From the NCBI RefSeq assembly GCF_030864355.1, contig NC_083396.1:744001-808000 (forward strand): a stretch of DNA of 64,000 nt, read 5' to 3'. Below, one piece after another: positions 20,682 to 31,304 of the stretch (within the stretch, counting starts at the first letter, position 1; every line of letters begins with the position of its first letter). Below the pieces are notes generated by a model. That model saw only the letters and a list, made by a program, of their open reading frames with translations, did not search any database and was not told where the DNA came from. Position numbers and translations under genes: made by a program. Origin of the DNA: Cutaneotrichosporon cavernicola (taxonomy: Eukaryota > Basidiomycota > Tremellomycetes > Trichosporonales > Trichosporonaceae).

Positions 20682-21749
20682 ATGAAGTTCCTCTTCGCAT
20701 TGCCTGCCGTCCTCGCCGTGGCGGTTCCCAGAGGAGGCGGCAAGGACAAGGGTCACCATCACCACCACGACCTCGCCGGCCCCTCCCTCCAGCACTGGCC
20801 CAAGGCTGCTGCCGATGCACTCGACACCATGATCGCGAGCAAGGCCAATGCCTCCAACTACGCCATCTTTGACTGGGACAACACGAGCGACCGCTACGAT
20901 CTCGAGGAGAGCCTCATGCCCTACCTTGAGAGCATCGGCGTGCTCACTCCGGACAAGCTCGACCCGTCCCTCCGCGTCGTCCCGTTCAACGAGGGCGAGT
21001 CGATCTACGGCTATTATCTTCGTCTCTGCGACATTGACGATAAAATCTGCTACTGGTGGGCGGCGGCTGTGTTCAGCGGTATCAAGCTGGACGTGCTCAA
21101 GGGCCACGTCGACGACCTCATGGGGCTCAACGGCACAATTAAGACGACCTACGCGGATGAGAACGGCACGCGGATTGACACCGAGGTCAACACGCCCCAG
21201 ATCTTCCGCGGCCAGGTTGAGCTCTTCAACCGCCTCATGGCCAATGGCATCGCCGTCTACATTATTAGCGCGGCTGCCGAGGAGCTTGTTCGCATGGTCG
21301 CCTCGGACCCTAAGTACGGCTACAACGTGCCGCCCGAGAATGTCATTGGCGTGTCGCTCCTTATGAACAACTCGGGCCTCCTCACAACCGCGCGGAAGCA
21401 GATTGACGAAGGAATGTTCAACAATTCAAACGGTAACTTTGTCCTCACCCCGATGCTGTGGACGCCGGCGACCTGGATGACGGGTAAATGGGCAGCCGTG
21501 CTCTCGTACATCGACCAGTGGCAGCTCCCCGTCCTCGCTGCCGGCGACACGCCCATTTCTGATGGGCCGATGATCTTCCACGGCATCAACCGCGATGACG
21601 GCATCAAGCTCTGGGTAAACCGCAAGGCCAAGTATATGGACGAGATTGCCAAGATGAACGAGACGTTTGCGCTCGAGCAGGCCGAGCGCGGTCGCCCTGT
21701 CACAGCGGACAAGGGATGGGTGATTGTCACTCCCGAGGAGATTCAGTAG
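20682..21749 (+). CDS. Secreted HAD-superfamily phosphatase (phosphorylcholine-phosphatase-like)
   Basis: Single-exon gene of 355 residues. It begins with a signal peptide (MKFLFALPAVLAVAVP), so it is likely secreted or vacuolar; upstream in-frame codons lack this feature, which decides the start. A run of five His (residues 25-29) follows the cleavage region. HAD motif I is DWDNT (D64, D66) in YAIFDWDNTSDRYDLEESLM. Motif II is a Ser in YIISAAAEE, and the late acidic motif is AAGDTPISDGPM. The arrangement, including the short DNT motif and large cap insertion, resembles bacterial PchP-type phosphorylcholine phosphatases. Several N-glycosylation sequons (NAS, NTS, NGT, NNS, NET) fit secretion. 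The substrate is inferred, not shown. Confidence 0.75.
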   Translation: MKFLFALPAVLAVAVPRGGGKDKGHHHHHDLAGPSLQHWPKAAADALDTMIASKANASNYAIFDWDNTSDRYDLEESLMPYLESIGVLTPDKLDPSLRVVPFNEGESIYGYYLRLCDIDDKICYWWAAAVFSGIKLDVLKGHVDDLMGLNGTIKTTYADENGTRIDTEVNTPQIFRGQVELFNRLMANGIAVYIISAAAEELVRMVASDPKYGYNVPPENVIGVSLLMNNSGLLTTARKQIDEGMFNNSNGNFVLTPMLWTPATWMTGKWAAVLSYIDQWQLPVLAAGDTPISDGPMIFHGINRDDGIKLWVNRKAKYMDEIAKMNETFALEQAERGRPVTADKGWVIVTPEEIQ

Positions 21750-21984
21750 AAGGACTATTGGATTTGATTAGGACCATAGTATTAGGACCACTGCTAAACC
21801 GGCTATGAATGAACCCTGTGTTCCTGGCGGTAAGCGCGTGTCGCGTCCCAACTTGCCACCCAACAGCATCGATAAACGCGCCAAACCCCTCATCAACTTC
21901 GAGGTGTCTCCATCTCTCCCCTCTCCATCGCTATCTCTAAACGAGGTGGCGAGGGAATCCCTCGTCACCTCTACGTTGCTCGCC

Positions 21985-24900
21985 ATGAACAACAACATCA
22001 AGGGCAAGCCTCCGCCCTCCTTGCCGAATCAGGCTTTGGAGCCTCGGCAGCCTTCTCCAGCATTGGAACAACGTTTCAGGAGCCCATCCGCATCGCGCCG
22101 TCAGAAAACACTCATTGTGCTTGCGCTCGCGCTCGGCGCATCGGCGACCTTGTCTCCAATAGCACGCAATCTCGTACGGCTCATTGTCCTACCGCCCCTG
22201 CTCGGCGCGTTTGCGCTCACGATCGGCATCGCCGCGCTGCTTGTCGCCGCTGGCCGTGCCGAGGCCCGATCCCCACCCACGCCGTTCTCGAGCCTTCAGC
22301 ATGCCGCGACACGCCCTTTGGCGTTTACCACTCCTACTCGATGGAAGGAGTTCATTGCCGGGATGGAGAGCGAGGCAGGCGGTGCTGGAAGCCGGTTGCG
22401 TGCTGCTGGGGTGAGCGACGCGCTTGCCGAAGCGGCATCCGCCCCTCTTCCACAATCGCCGCTCGCAGCAGCGAGCCGCACTGCTGTACCCGGGTTCGAG
22501 ACCCCAGCCGTCGCTGCGCGCCTCGACGCGATCCTCGGCCTCATCCGCACCTTCTACGTATTGCCGTGGTACACGAAGATCTCGCCGTCGCGTGCCTTCC
22601 CCGACGCCGTCGAGAGCATCATCCGACATGCACTCGGATCCGCGGCCAAGCAAGCCCAGGACGTGGACTGGCCCTCCGTCGTCACCGCGCGCGTACTCCC
22701 CCTCGTCACTGAGCACTTCCAGCACTTCCGCTCCGTCGAGCACCTCGCCGCACCACCCAGTAGCCCCGACAAGGGCCTCCCCCTGCCGCTACCTACCCAC
22801 GCGCATCCGGCGCTCACTCCCCGCAACGTCTCCCCGGACGCTGACATACCCGCCATCGAGGCACACCTCCGTGGTCACGTCCAACGCGCGCTGCTCGTCC
22901 TCCTGCCCGAGAAGGAGCGAACCGACGTCGTCGCGATCATGGTACGCGAGATCGTGCTCGGCGCCATTATCATGCCCGTCTTCAACATGCTCTGCGACTC
23001 GGACTTTTGGAATCGCCAGATCAGCGAACAGGGTGCCAAGCTCCTGCATGAGCGGTGCGTCCGCAATCTTTCACCAATTCGTATGCTGACAACAGGAAAC
23101 AGGTCAACAAGGTCCTCTCGGCGCTGTCAAGCGTCCCGTCAGCGCCATCAACCAGCCCAAGAACTAGGAAGACGGATGGTATGACCACCAGCATTACAGC
23201 TCACTCGGCTACAAAGGAATTTGAGGAGTTCATGCGCTCCCTCCCCAAGCTGCGCACGCTCGGCGACGCGCGACGCCTCCGTGCCGACGTGGACCGCGAA
23301 CTCCGATCCGCTCGGGCTGCCCAGAAGCTAGCAGGGTCTGAGATGGACAAGGATGGACGGCGGGCGGTGCGTTACGTCCATCGTCTGGAGCGAGCACGCT
23401 GGCAAATCGATCGCCGCATCGCTCAGCTCTCTGGCAAGGCTGAGAGCCCGACGCGCGCGAGCGACTCGCCTCTCGCACGATCTGCTACCGTCTCGCTCGG
23501 CACCATCCTCGGCGAACCGGCGTGCCTCGCGTACTGGCTGGAGTTCATGGAGCGCCGAGGACGCTCGCATCTCGTACAGTTCTGGCTCACCGTCGAGGGA
23601 TTCAAGGACCCGCTCGACGCGTCTGGCGGCCTAGGACTCAAGACTGAGGACCGAGGCATGAACGAGCGAACCATGAAAGACGATATGGCGTTCCTGCATT
23701 CGACGTACTTCAACTCGGAGCATCGTATCGCCGTGTCTCCGCACCTTGTTGAAACAATCGCGGAGCTGGCAGAGAAGCAGGGCCCGCTCACGGCCGAGCT
23801 TGTTGATCAAGGCAAGCGCGTTGTCTACAATGCCCAGAGGGACGTGTACCTCCAGATGGAGGAGGGAGATTGGGATGCCTTCCGGACCAGCGAGTTGTAT
23901 CTCAAAGCTTTGAGTGAGCTCAAGGATTCAGTTCGACCGCGCATTACCAGGACATCGTCCCACAGCCCGCCCTCATCGCATACGCAGCACCTTGTTGCTC
24001 CAGTTCCCCAACGGCGGAGCACGAGCGACCAGCAGCAACCTCCGCGTTCGGCCCGGCTGTCACCACGACCATACCTGGTCAACGGCAGCTTTGCGCCGGT
24101 GACGCCGGCAGCGCCGTCGACTGTCACGTCCACCACGGCACCGGACTTCACCAAGCGGCGCATCACGCCTGAACGTTCTGCGTCTACCTCGCCTCGCTCT
24201 GGCTCCATCCCAGCTAGAACATCAACACCACCGCCTCGGCGTTCAGTCTACCTGAACACATTGATGGGCGCTGACGAGCCGTCAGAGCGGGATCCACTTT
24301 TCTCGAACGACAAGACGGACGACGAATACGAACACCTCGAGGCGCAACGGATGGAGGCTCTCCAGACTGCGCTGAATGAGATTATTGCCGAGGACGCTGG
24401 CAGCCGCAAGGTGTCTGAATCGCTGGAAGGGCTCGACTCCCCACAGTTGGTGGGCTTTGACTTTGACGTCGACCCACTGAGCATGTCTACGCCGGGGCTG
24501 ATTGAAGCGACGGCGGCCACGGATCCTTACCATCCACTCGCTGGGCGCAAGATTACCTCTCGCTCGGCTGAGGACCTGAAAGGTCTCGCAATGTCGCCTG
24601 TACTTCCAGTTCCAGCTGCTCCCCCACGTGCACCTCAACTAGTGCGTCGTGGTAGCGCCGACAGCAACCTGCATCGCCGCTCCAAGAGCATCTTCATGGA
24701 CGACTTGCCGTCCGACGACGAACCCGACGCGGAGTCGGCCATCGACATCCTGGTTCCATCCAGTACTGCGAGTGCCGTTCCTGGCGACTTGCAGTTATCG
24801 GGACAGATTGCACGACTGGAGGGCAAGATTACCGAGTTCAAGAAGCAAGACGCGCTGCTGGACGGGCTCATCCGGCAAGCCGAGCTTACCGGCAACGCCA

Positions 24901-26189
24901 AGGAGCTCAAGCTGCTCCACCGATCTCAGAGCTCGCTCCGTCGCGAGCTGCGAACGGCCGAGCTCGAGGTTGCGCAGTACCGGCGTCAGGAAGAGGAAAA
25001 CCGTCTCGTGCCGGGACGCACTCGCGGTACCATTCTACGCGCTGTGGCAGAGGACCAGGTCGTGCGGTACACGCTCGAGATTGCTCAGACGCAGGACGAA
25101 CGCGTCGTTCTCGCGTGGCATGTGGTGCACCGCTACAACGAGTTCTATGAACTGGATCGGGCACTGCGCGACGACCCGTCTATCAGCGATGCGATGCGCC
25201 ACGTCGTGGACCTGCCTAGCAAACGACTCGTGCCGCTCACAAATGCGGGTTTCATCGAGTCGCGCCGCGCCGGTCTGCAGAAGTACATCCAGAGCATCCT
25301 TGCGCAGAAGGCTCTGTGCGACAGTCGGCTCGTGCGCAACTTCCTGTCCGAGCGGCCCCAGCAGCCGCGCAGCTCCAACCTTGCACTCGCACCTACGCGC
25401 ATTGTGCAGACACTATACCGCACAGTCGCCATCGGATTTGAAGATGGGTCGATGCCCCCGATGCTCGACCTCATGACGCAAGGCCTCAGTCGGCAGCTCG
25501 CAGAAGTGGCTGACGGTGTGCAAGGCGTGACAGACGAGCTGGCTGTGTTGATGCCTGCGCTACTGCCATGGGCGAGGGTCGAGGCTTCGACCTCCTTACC
25601 AGTTGCTAGCAAATCCTCAGCGGTGACAACTGCCGCGATTACGGTGGGCGGAGATTCTGGCGACACTGCCGTACCCGCACTCGAGAACGCACTCCCGCCT
25701 GCGCTGCAGCCTCTTGGGGGAGAAGGCGCGGCTGGTGGCTTTACGGCACCGATCTGCGACCTCTTTATTGAGGTGTTTGATTTGAAGGAGAGCAACTGGC
25801 TGCGGCGGCAGGCGATCGTCATCATTCTGCAACAGGTGCTGGGAGGTACGATCGAACGAAAGATGCGAGACAGTTTCCGGCGCTACACGGCCCCGCGCAA
25901 GGTCGACCGCGTGCTACGGGTCTTCCAGGACGCGATGTGGCCCGGCGGCGCGCGGCGTCCGGACTCGCCGCCTCGCACGGACGCGGACCGCCTCGACGCG
26001 CGCATCACATCCTCGCGTCGTCTGGGCATGCTCATCCCCGACGTCGCGGCCAACATGATCGGGCGCGGCAACGCTCGCCGCGCCGCGCACCTCGTGTGGG
26101 GTGCACTGCAGGACCGCCGGCTCAACCAGCACCTCGTGCTGTGCATTTTTGACGAGATTTTCGGCGCTTTGTTTCCTATTCCCAAGTAA
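21985..26189 (+). CDS. MDM1: Sorting nexin Mdm1 (SNX13/14/25 family: PXA-RGS-PX-nexin C)
   Basis: ER-anchored tether that contacts the vacuole/lysosome and lipid droplets. Two exons (to 23054; 23096-26189) encode 1,387 residues from ATG 21985. An in-frame ATG at 21805 would add 60 residues but leaves only 55 bp after the upstream stop, so the later start is preferred. Order: two N-terminal membrane segments (TLIVLALALGASATLSPIA; LIVLPPLLGAFALTIGIAAL); PXA domain up to the intron (VREIVLGAIIMPVFNMLCD); RGS domain from about residue 490 (ILGEPACLAYWLEFMERRGR); Ser/Pro-rich linker; PX domain from about 1010 (YTLEIAQTQDERVVLAWHVV; HRYNEFYELDRALR); C-terminal nexin domain (ICDLFIEVFDLKESNWLRRQ) to the end (FDEIFGALFPIPK). 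Confidence 0.92.
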
Positions 26190-26254
26190 TAATCAAACCC
26201 AAGGGTAATCTTGGCCTGTTGGCCTGCATGCAATGACTAATATTTGTATGCTCT

Positions 26255-27613
26255 TCAGATCTCACCGGCCCAAATCGCATCCATGATCATCTTGAAGATT
26301 ACGACGTCCTCGCGCGCGTCCTCGGGGCTAGTCTTGACCGGTGTCCCCTTGACGATCGCGTCGTAGAATGCGCGATATTCCAGCGTGAACGCGTCCTCGT
26401 AAGTCGGCCGGATGGTCTCCTCGACATGGTCCCCGTCACGGGTATACTGCACCGAGGCGGTAATAGGAAGGCCCTTGACGTACGGCGTATCGTAGGAGAC
26501 CTTGACACGCCGGTCAGAGAGGTACGCCTCGATATGAGCGTCGAACACGCGCACATTGTCGATCCCGACTTCGTAATACGCCACGAAGCCGTCGCTGGTG
26601 TGAGCTATTCCTCCTCTCTCATCTCCCCCCCCCCCCCCCCCCATACACACAAACTTACTACTCCAACGTCGCCCAGATCCAATTACAGTCCCCACTCCGC
26701 ACCGCACTCAACACACGCCGCGGCATACCAACCAACTCGCGGAGCGCGCTGATGTCGTGGCTCGACAGGCCGGTTAGGAGGTTCCACGTCTTGCTGTCGC
26801 GCTCGGTATGGGTCCCCAACGCGTCTGCCAACATGGCCTCGGAGCGGACCGCGCGCTCGCGGGCTGCGGAAACAGGGATGTCTGAGTCAGCCCGGAGGGG
26901 TGGGGACGTACCGTCAAACTTTAGGGGGAAGGAGCCAGACTGGGAGACGAAGAAGGCGTTGTGGCCGATGATGTCGCGGACGCGCACTGCTGTTAGCCCA
27001 ACGTCCCCCGCACTTCCCAACCCTCCCACTCCCCCCACCCGACCCTCCCACTCCACCCACTCCCCCCACTCCCAAACACGTCCATGTCCCCGCCTCCTCT
27101 CTGCCCCCCTCCCCCCGCCCCCCGCCCCCGACATACCATAAGAAAACTTGGCCCCAGCCACCATGTCCTTGACGCGCAAAAACGCCTCGGCGTACCGGCG
27201 CATAAAGCCCACGAAACACACTTTGCCCGACTCGCGAGCCGCCGCGGCAACAGCATCGGCTCCAGCGACGGTGAGCGCAAGCGGTTTCTCAACGAACACA
27301 TGCTTGCCAGCGCGCAGGGCTGCGATGGACTGCTCGACGTGGTACTCATTCGCACTCATGATCATGACCACGTCGATTTCGGGGTCCGCGAGAACAGGAT
27401 CCAGAGTGGTATACGTTTTGGGTACGTGGAACTTGCTTGCTGCATGTTGCAGGGCGCCGGGTGATATGTCGACGAGTGCTAGCGTCCGGAAGAGGTGGGA
27501 GCAGAGGAGGAGGGTTGGGAGGTGCGTGTTGAGCGCGACCTCTCCGATGCCTACGACCTAGTCTCAGTTTGATAGGAACGAGAGCTCACCGCTACGCCGA
27601 GTGGCTTGTCCAT
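26255..27613 (-). CDS. NAD(P)-dependent oxidoreductase, Gfo/Idh/MocA family
   Basis: Five exons (27613-27590, 27557-27137, 26986-26912, 26881-26659, 26594-26255) join in frame to 360 residues. The N-terminus carries the Rossmann start MDKPLGVAVVGIGEVALNTH. The family signature EKPLAL follows (NEYHVEQSIAALRAGKHVFV then EKPLALT), with the Lys that positions substrate/cofactor. The middle has DIIGHNAFFV and WNLLTGLSSHDISALRELVG; the His of SSHD corresponds to the conserved catalytic-region His. The C-terminal beta domain ends MIMDAIWAGEI. Substrates in this family are sugars, inositols or dihydrodiols; this one cannot be assigned. It is divergent from the NmrA-like gene (212 bp apart). Introns 2 and 4 are rich in C homopolymers. 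Confidence 0.85.
26625..26642. repeat. C homopolymer (18 nt) in an intron
   Basis: Eighteen consecutive C inside the 64-nt fourth intron of the oxidoreductase gene. Such runs are prone to length error in sequencing and to slippage. Confidence 0.9.
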
Positions 27614-27825
27614 GCTGACTGGTGTTTGAGAGAGTTTAGTGATTGAGGTGAACGCTTGGTAATGAACACAATCCGACAGAAGATACCGCACATTGCCATG
27701 ACGTAACTTCAAAATCCGAGGGCCTAGGTGGAGGCCGCCCATCACCTCCTATCTATGCCATGCCACTAGTAGCCATAAGTAGACTACGCCCGTATCGCAC
27801 TCCCACTCTCTCATTCCATCTCACA

Positions 27826-28919
27826 ATGTCCGCTAACAAGGTCATCATCTTTGGCGTCACCGGTGTGCAGGGCGCGTCGGTCGCGCGCGCCCTCCTCACC
27901 AACCCCAAGTTTAGCGTGTGGGGCGTGACCCGCAACCCGGCCTCCAAGTCGTCGCAGGGTGCGTCTGCGTCACTACATGTTGGGTGACTAACGGCAGAGA
28001 TGGAGAAGCTTGGTGTCAACCTCATCAAGGGTGACCTGGGCGACGCAAGCTCGTACGCCGACGCACTCAAGGGCGCCGCTGGCGTCTTCCTCAACGTCAA
28101 CTGTGAGGTGCCTTTTGGGCGTGCTGACTCAGTCTGGGCCCATTACAAGGGTAACAACGCCGACGAGGCACGTGACATTGAGATGGCGCAGTCCAATGCC
28201 GCCGTTGATGCGTGCAAGGCCGCCGGCGTCGGACTCGTCGTCTACTCGGCCCTCGAAAGCGTTGGCAAGTTCCCCATTCCGCACTTTGACGCCAAGGCTG
28301 AGGGTGAGACCATGAGTCCAAAATGATGGCACTGACTCAGTGGTAAAGTATATCAAGGCGCAGGGCGTGCCCGCCACGATCCTATACTCGTCGTACTACT
28401 TCACCAACCTCCTCAGTGCCAAGCTTGAGGAGCGCGGTGACGAGATCGTACTCAAGCTCCCACTTCCCGACGATACGGTGATTCCCGCCTTCAACCCCAA
28501 CCAGATCGGCCTGTTTGCGCGCCTCGCCTTCGAGAACCCTCAGGAGTGGACCGGTAAGTTTTATTCAGAGTGAGCTAATGCAGGCAAGGACATGTTTGCG
28601 TGTGGTGAGAATGTGCGCGTCGACAAGATCGCGTCGGTCCTCTCCGACCTCTCTAGCCGCAAGTACGTTACTATGGGCGTGAGCCGGGACGATTTCCTCG
28701 CCCTACCTGGCGAGATGGACCAAGGTAAGTCTTGGTGATTTGGGGATCCACGAGATGGGTCTGATCCCAGAACTGTGGCTCAACTACCGCGCCTTCGTCG
28801 ACGGACTCATGTCACGTAACCCAGAGGAGAGCCGCAAGCTCGTCCCCGAGGTCCAGGACTTTACGACCTGGGTCAAGGCGGACAAGGACGCGGTTGCCAA
28901 GTTTGGTCTGCGCTCGTAG
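27826..28919 (+). CDS. NmrA-like NAD(P)-binding protein
   Basis: Short-chain-dehydrogenase-like sensor/reductase of the NmrA/HSCARG family. About five exons; introns follow SKSSQ, a short exon edge near AAGVFLNVN, FDAKAE, PQEWTG and PGEMDQ. The N-terminal Rossmann motif is intact: VIIFGVTGVQGASVARALL (Gly10, 13, 16). Then come GVNLIKGDLGDASSYADALK and the segment ACKAAGVGLVVYSALESVGK, where NmrA proteins replace the catalytic YxxxK. The substrate-domain signature LKLPLPDDTVIPAFNP is followed by QIGLFARLAFENPQEW. It ends WVKADKDAVAKFGLRS at 28917-28919. A tandem paralogue lies 485 bp downstream. Function as redox sensor or enzyme is not decidable here. Confidence 0.85.
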
Positions 28920-29404
28920 CAGAAATGGTATGGTTTGGAAGAATGGATGTGGATGTATCATATGAGGAATGTGGCCACGGATAAACCGGGCGCGCTTCGG
29001 TGTTGCCGGGCCGAGATGATGCCGATCCCGACTCTTGACTCCAAGCGCCAAGATGACCAGAAGAGTGGGGTGGGGAGGATTTCTCATTCTCATCTTTCGT
29101 ACCGCGTACAGAGTACAGCGGGGACCGCCGCCGGTACGGGCGCCGCGGCTGGTACGGGGGCCGTGGCCAAGATGGACAGATTGACTAATACTTGTATACA
29201 TAACTGTATACTGTACACAACCATTCTTTTGCTTTTGCGGACAAAGCAATTTACTATGTATAACTAGATATGCCATCAAAGCCGGGGGATTCAATAACCT
29301 CAACATCTCCCAACTACAACCCTTCCCTCCACCCTCTCTGAATCACCGAAGCCATCACCGACAGCATTCTCATCTCATCTTCTCTCTCCATCCATGTCAG
29401 CAAT
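28920..29404. other. Intergenic region between the tandem NmrA-like genes
   Basis: 485 bp. Contains a GC-rich stretch with two GGTACGGG units (about 29134-29158), then AT-rich sequence and a CT-rich leader before 29405. No gene is seen. Confidence 0.45.
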
Positions 29405-31084
29405 ATGAACCCACCGCCCGTCCTCCCGCCAATTACGATTCTGGCGCCCATCACGCCGCCCACTCCGCCCATCGACCGGCCCTCCACTGCTCCCTCTCCC
29501 GTATCCTCCGAAGGACCGGCCACGCCGCCGGCGCACTCACCCCCTCGCCGGCCGTCCACGGCCGGCCCGAGGCCACTCGCTTCCCCCAAGAGAGCAGGGC
29601 AACCGATGTCCGCCCCAATCGGCATCCCTGCCGGCCGCAGACGTGCCAACACCCACTCCTTACTGAGCTCGTCGCCCACCAACACCCCCTTCATGGTCAG
29701 CAGCCTGGACCCCGCAACGCTCATGACCGAGCCGCCGCGCGGTGTCCTCGCTTCGAGTCTGCCCGCCCGTCCGCGAGCAAGCCGTTCCGTGTCCTCTGGC
29801 CCTGCGCCGCGTGTCACTAAGCCTTCCCCGCCCAAGGCCAACGGAACCCCCAAACCCATGCCCGCCAAGAGCACGCCGTCGTCTCCCAAGCTTAGCAAGC
29901 CCGCCGCTGTGTTAGGAGCCGATATGACCGACATCAACTTTTTGCTGGCGAACAATTCCTGTCTCGCGGAAGCGCTGGCTGGCGGCGACTTAACTGCTGC
30001 CGGTATAGCCGTCCCGAAACCCTCAAAGCCAAGAGCGGCTAGCACGTCCAAGAAGGCGGGATGGAGGTCACGTCTCTTCGACTTTGAGCACGTGCTCGGC
30101 GCGCTCGACCCCAGCCGGATCGCAGAGCCGACCCCGCCCGAGCCCGTCAAGGCGGTTGTCTTTGGCGCCGATACAGAGGCGGGACTGGTCGTGTGCCGCG
30201 CCCTCCTCACCGCCAAGGGGTATATCTTGACTGCTCTGACGGTCGACGAACCCGACAGCGCTGCGGCCGAAGAACTCAAGGACGCCGGTGCGCGCGTCCT
30301 CCAGGTCGACATGGACAACCCGGCATCGTACCACACCGAACTGAAAGGTGCAGCCGCCGTCTTCCTCAGCTCCAACGTGATCACCCTCCACTCGATCCTG
30401 CAGCACCAGGCCGAGCCGGCGCGAACTGAAATTGCCCGCCGTGCCGACAGATGTCAGCTCCTCAAAGCTGCGCATGCGTGTGCTCGGGCGCGTGTAGGAC
30501 ACCTGGTGTTCCGGGTCAATGCGTGTGGGCACGAGATTGTCGAAAACTCTCTCGGCAAGAAGGAAGTGGTAAACAACTCTACGCCCGAAGAACTACGCCG
30601 CCTAGGTGTTCCCCATACGGTGCTACACACGAGTGTTCCCTTCTCCCGCCTGAATGAATGGCTCGTACCCACAGACAAGGGTCTACTCCTAGACCTCCCG
30701 GTTCCCGACGACACGAGCATCCCCTGGTTTGCGGTCGAGCAGACTGGCGATTATGTTCTCGCTGCGCTGCGGAATCCCAAAAAGTGGGTCGGCCACGACA
30801 TGCACGCCATCAGCGACAAGTATACGCCTGTGAGCATGGCCGCTCGGTTGAATCGGATGGCCCGGCGACCCGTTGCGACCAATGGTGTTACCAAGGCCGA
30901 TTTCGATAGCCTCGAGAGCCATGAGCGGCTCACGTTGAGGTGGGACGCTTGGAACCAGCTCGTGAGGAACCAGTACGACTTTGAGCACGAGACGCGGGCG
31001 ACGGCGGCCGATGTCGCGCACCAGTGGAAGCTGGGGGATTGGGTTGCGCAGAACCCCGAGATGCTGAAGAAGCTCAAGCATTAG
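29405..31084 (+). CDS. Degenerate NmrA-like protein with long disordered N-terminus
   Basis: Single-exon frame of 559 residues. Residues 1-230 are Pro/Ser/Thr-rich and disordered (MNPPPVLPPITILAPITPPT at the start). From about residue 248 an NmrA-like domain begins, KAVVFGADTEAGLVVCRALL; the usual GxxGxxG is eroded. Matches to the upstream gene are plain: LLDLPVPDDTSIPWFAVEQT versus LKLPLPDDTVIPAFNPNQIG, and NPKKWVGHDM versus NPQEWTGKDM. Both end with a W...K/L-rich helix. It has no introns, unlike its paralogue. It may be a regulator rather than an enzyme (inference). Confidence 0.8.
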   Translation: MNPPPVLPPITILAPITPPTPPIDRPSTAPSPVSSEGPATPPAHSPPRRPSTAGPRPLASPKRAGQPMSAPIGIPAGRRRANTHSLLSSSPTNTPFMVSSLDPATLMTEPPRGVLASSLPARPRASRSVSSGPAPRVTKPSPPKANGTPKPMPAKSTPSSPKLSKPAAVLGADMTDINFLLANNSCLAEALAGGDLTAAGIAVPKPSKPRAASTSKKAGWRSRLFDFEHVLGALDPSRIAEPTPPEPVKAVVFGADTEAGLVVCRALLTAKGYILTALTVDEPDSAAAEELKDAGARVLQVDMDNPASYHTELKGAAAVFLSSNVITLHSILQHQAEPARTEIARRADRCQLLKAAHACARARVGHLVFRVNACGHEIVENSLGKKEVVNNSTPEELRRLGVPHTVLHTSVPFSRLNEWLVPTDKGLLLDLPVPDDTSIPWFAVEQTGDYVLAALRNPKKWVGHDMHAISDKYTPVSMAARLNRMARRPVATNGVTKADFDSLESHERLTLRWDAWNQLVRNQYDFEHETRATAADVAHQWKLGDWVAQNPEMLKKLKH

Positions 31085-31304
31085 TGTGTCCACGAGGCTT
31101 GCGGGTGCGAATGGAATGCAGGCGGTGGAGGCGGGAAGGATGGAGTTGTAGGGCGCACCTAATATCACATAATATGTACGACGATCCGATGTATTCTTTT
31201 CTGTACGGTCCACATGGTAGCGATATACAGTGTGCATTCGACGCCGCAATATACAGTGTGCATGTGCAGGAGTATCAGTATGAGTCTATGGCTAGATCCT
31301 TTGG

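Noticed and set aside
22189..22743. 184-codon minus frame
   Set aside because: Antisense to the MDM1 PXA region; no domain.
26752..27141. 129-codon plus frame
   Set aside because: Antisense to the oxidoreductase exons and its C-rich introns; Pro/Arg-rich low complexity.
29314..30384. 356-codon open frame on the minus strand
   Set aside because: It is antisense to the degenerate NmrA-like gene. Its residues are Ala/Gly/Ser/Arg-rich with no domain, as expected from GC-rich codon shadowing.
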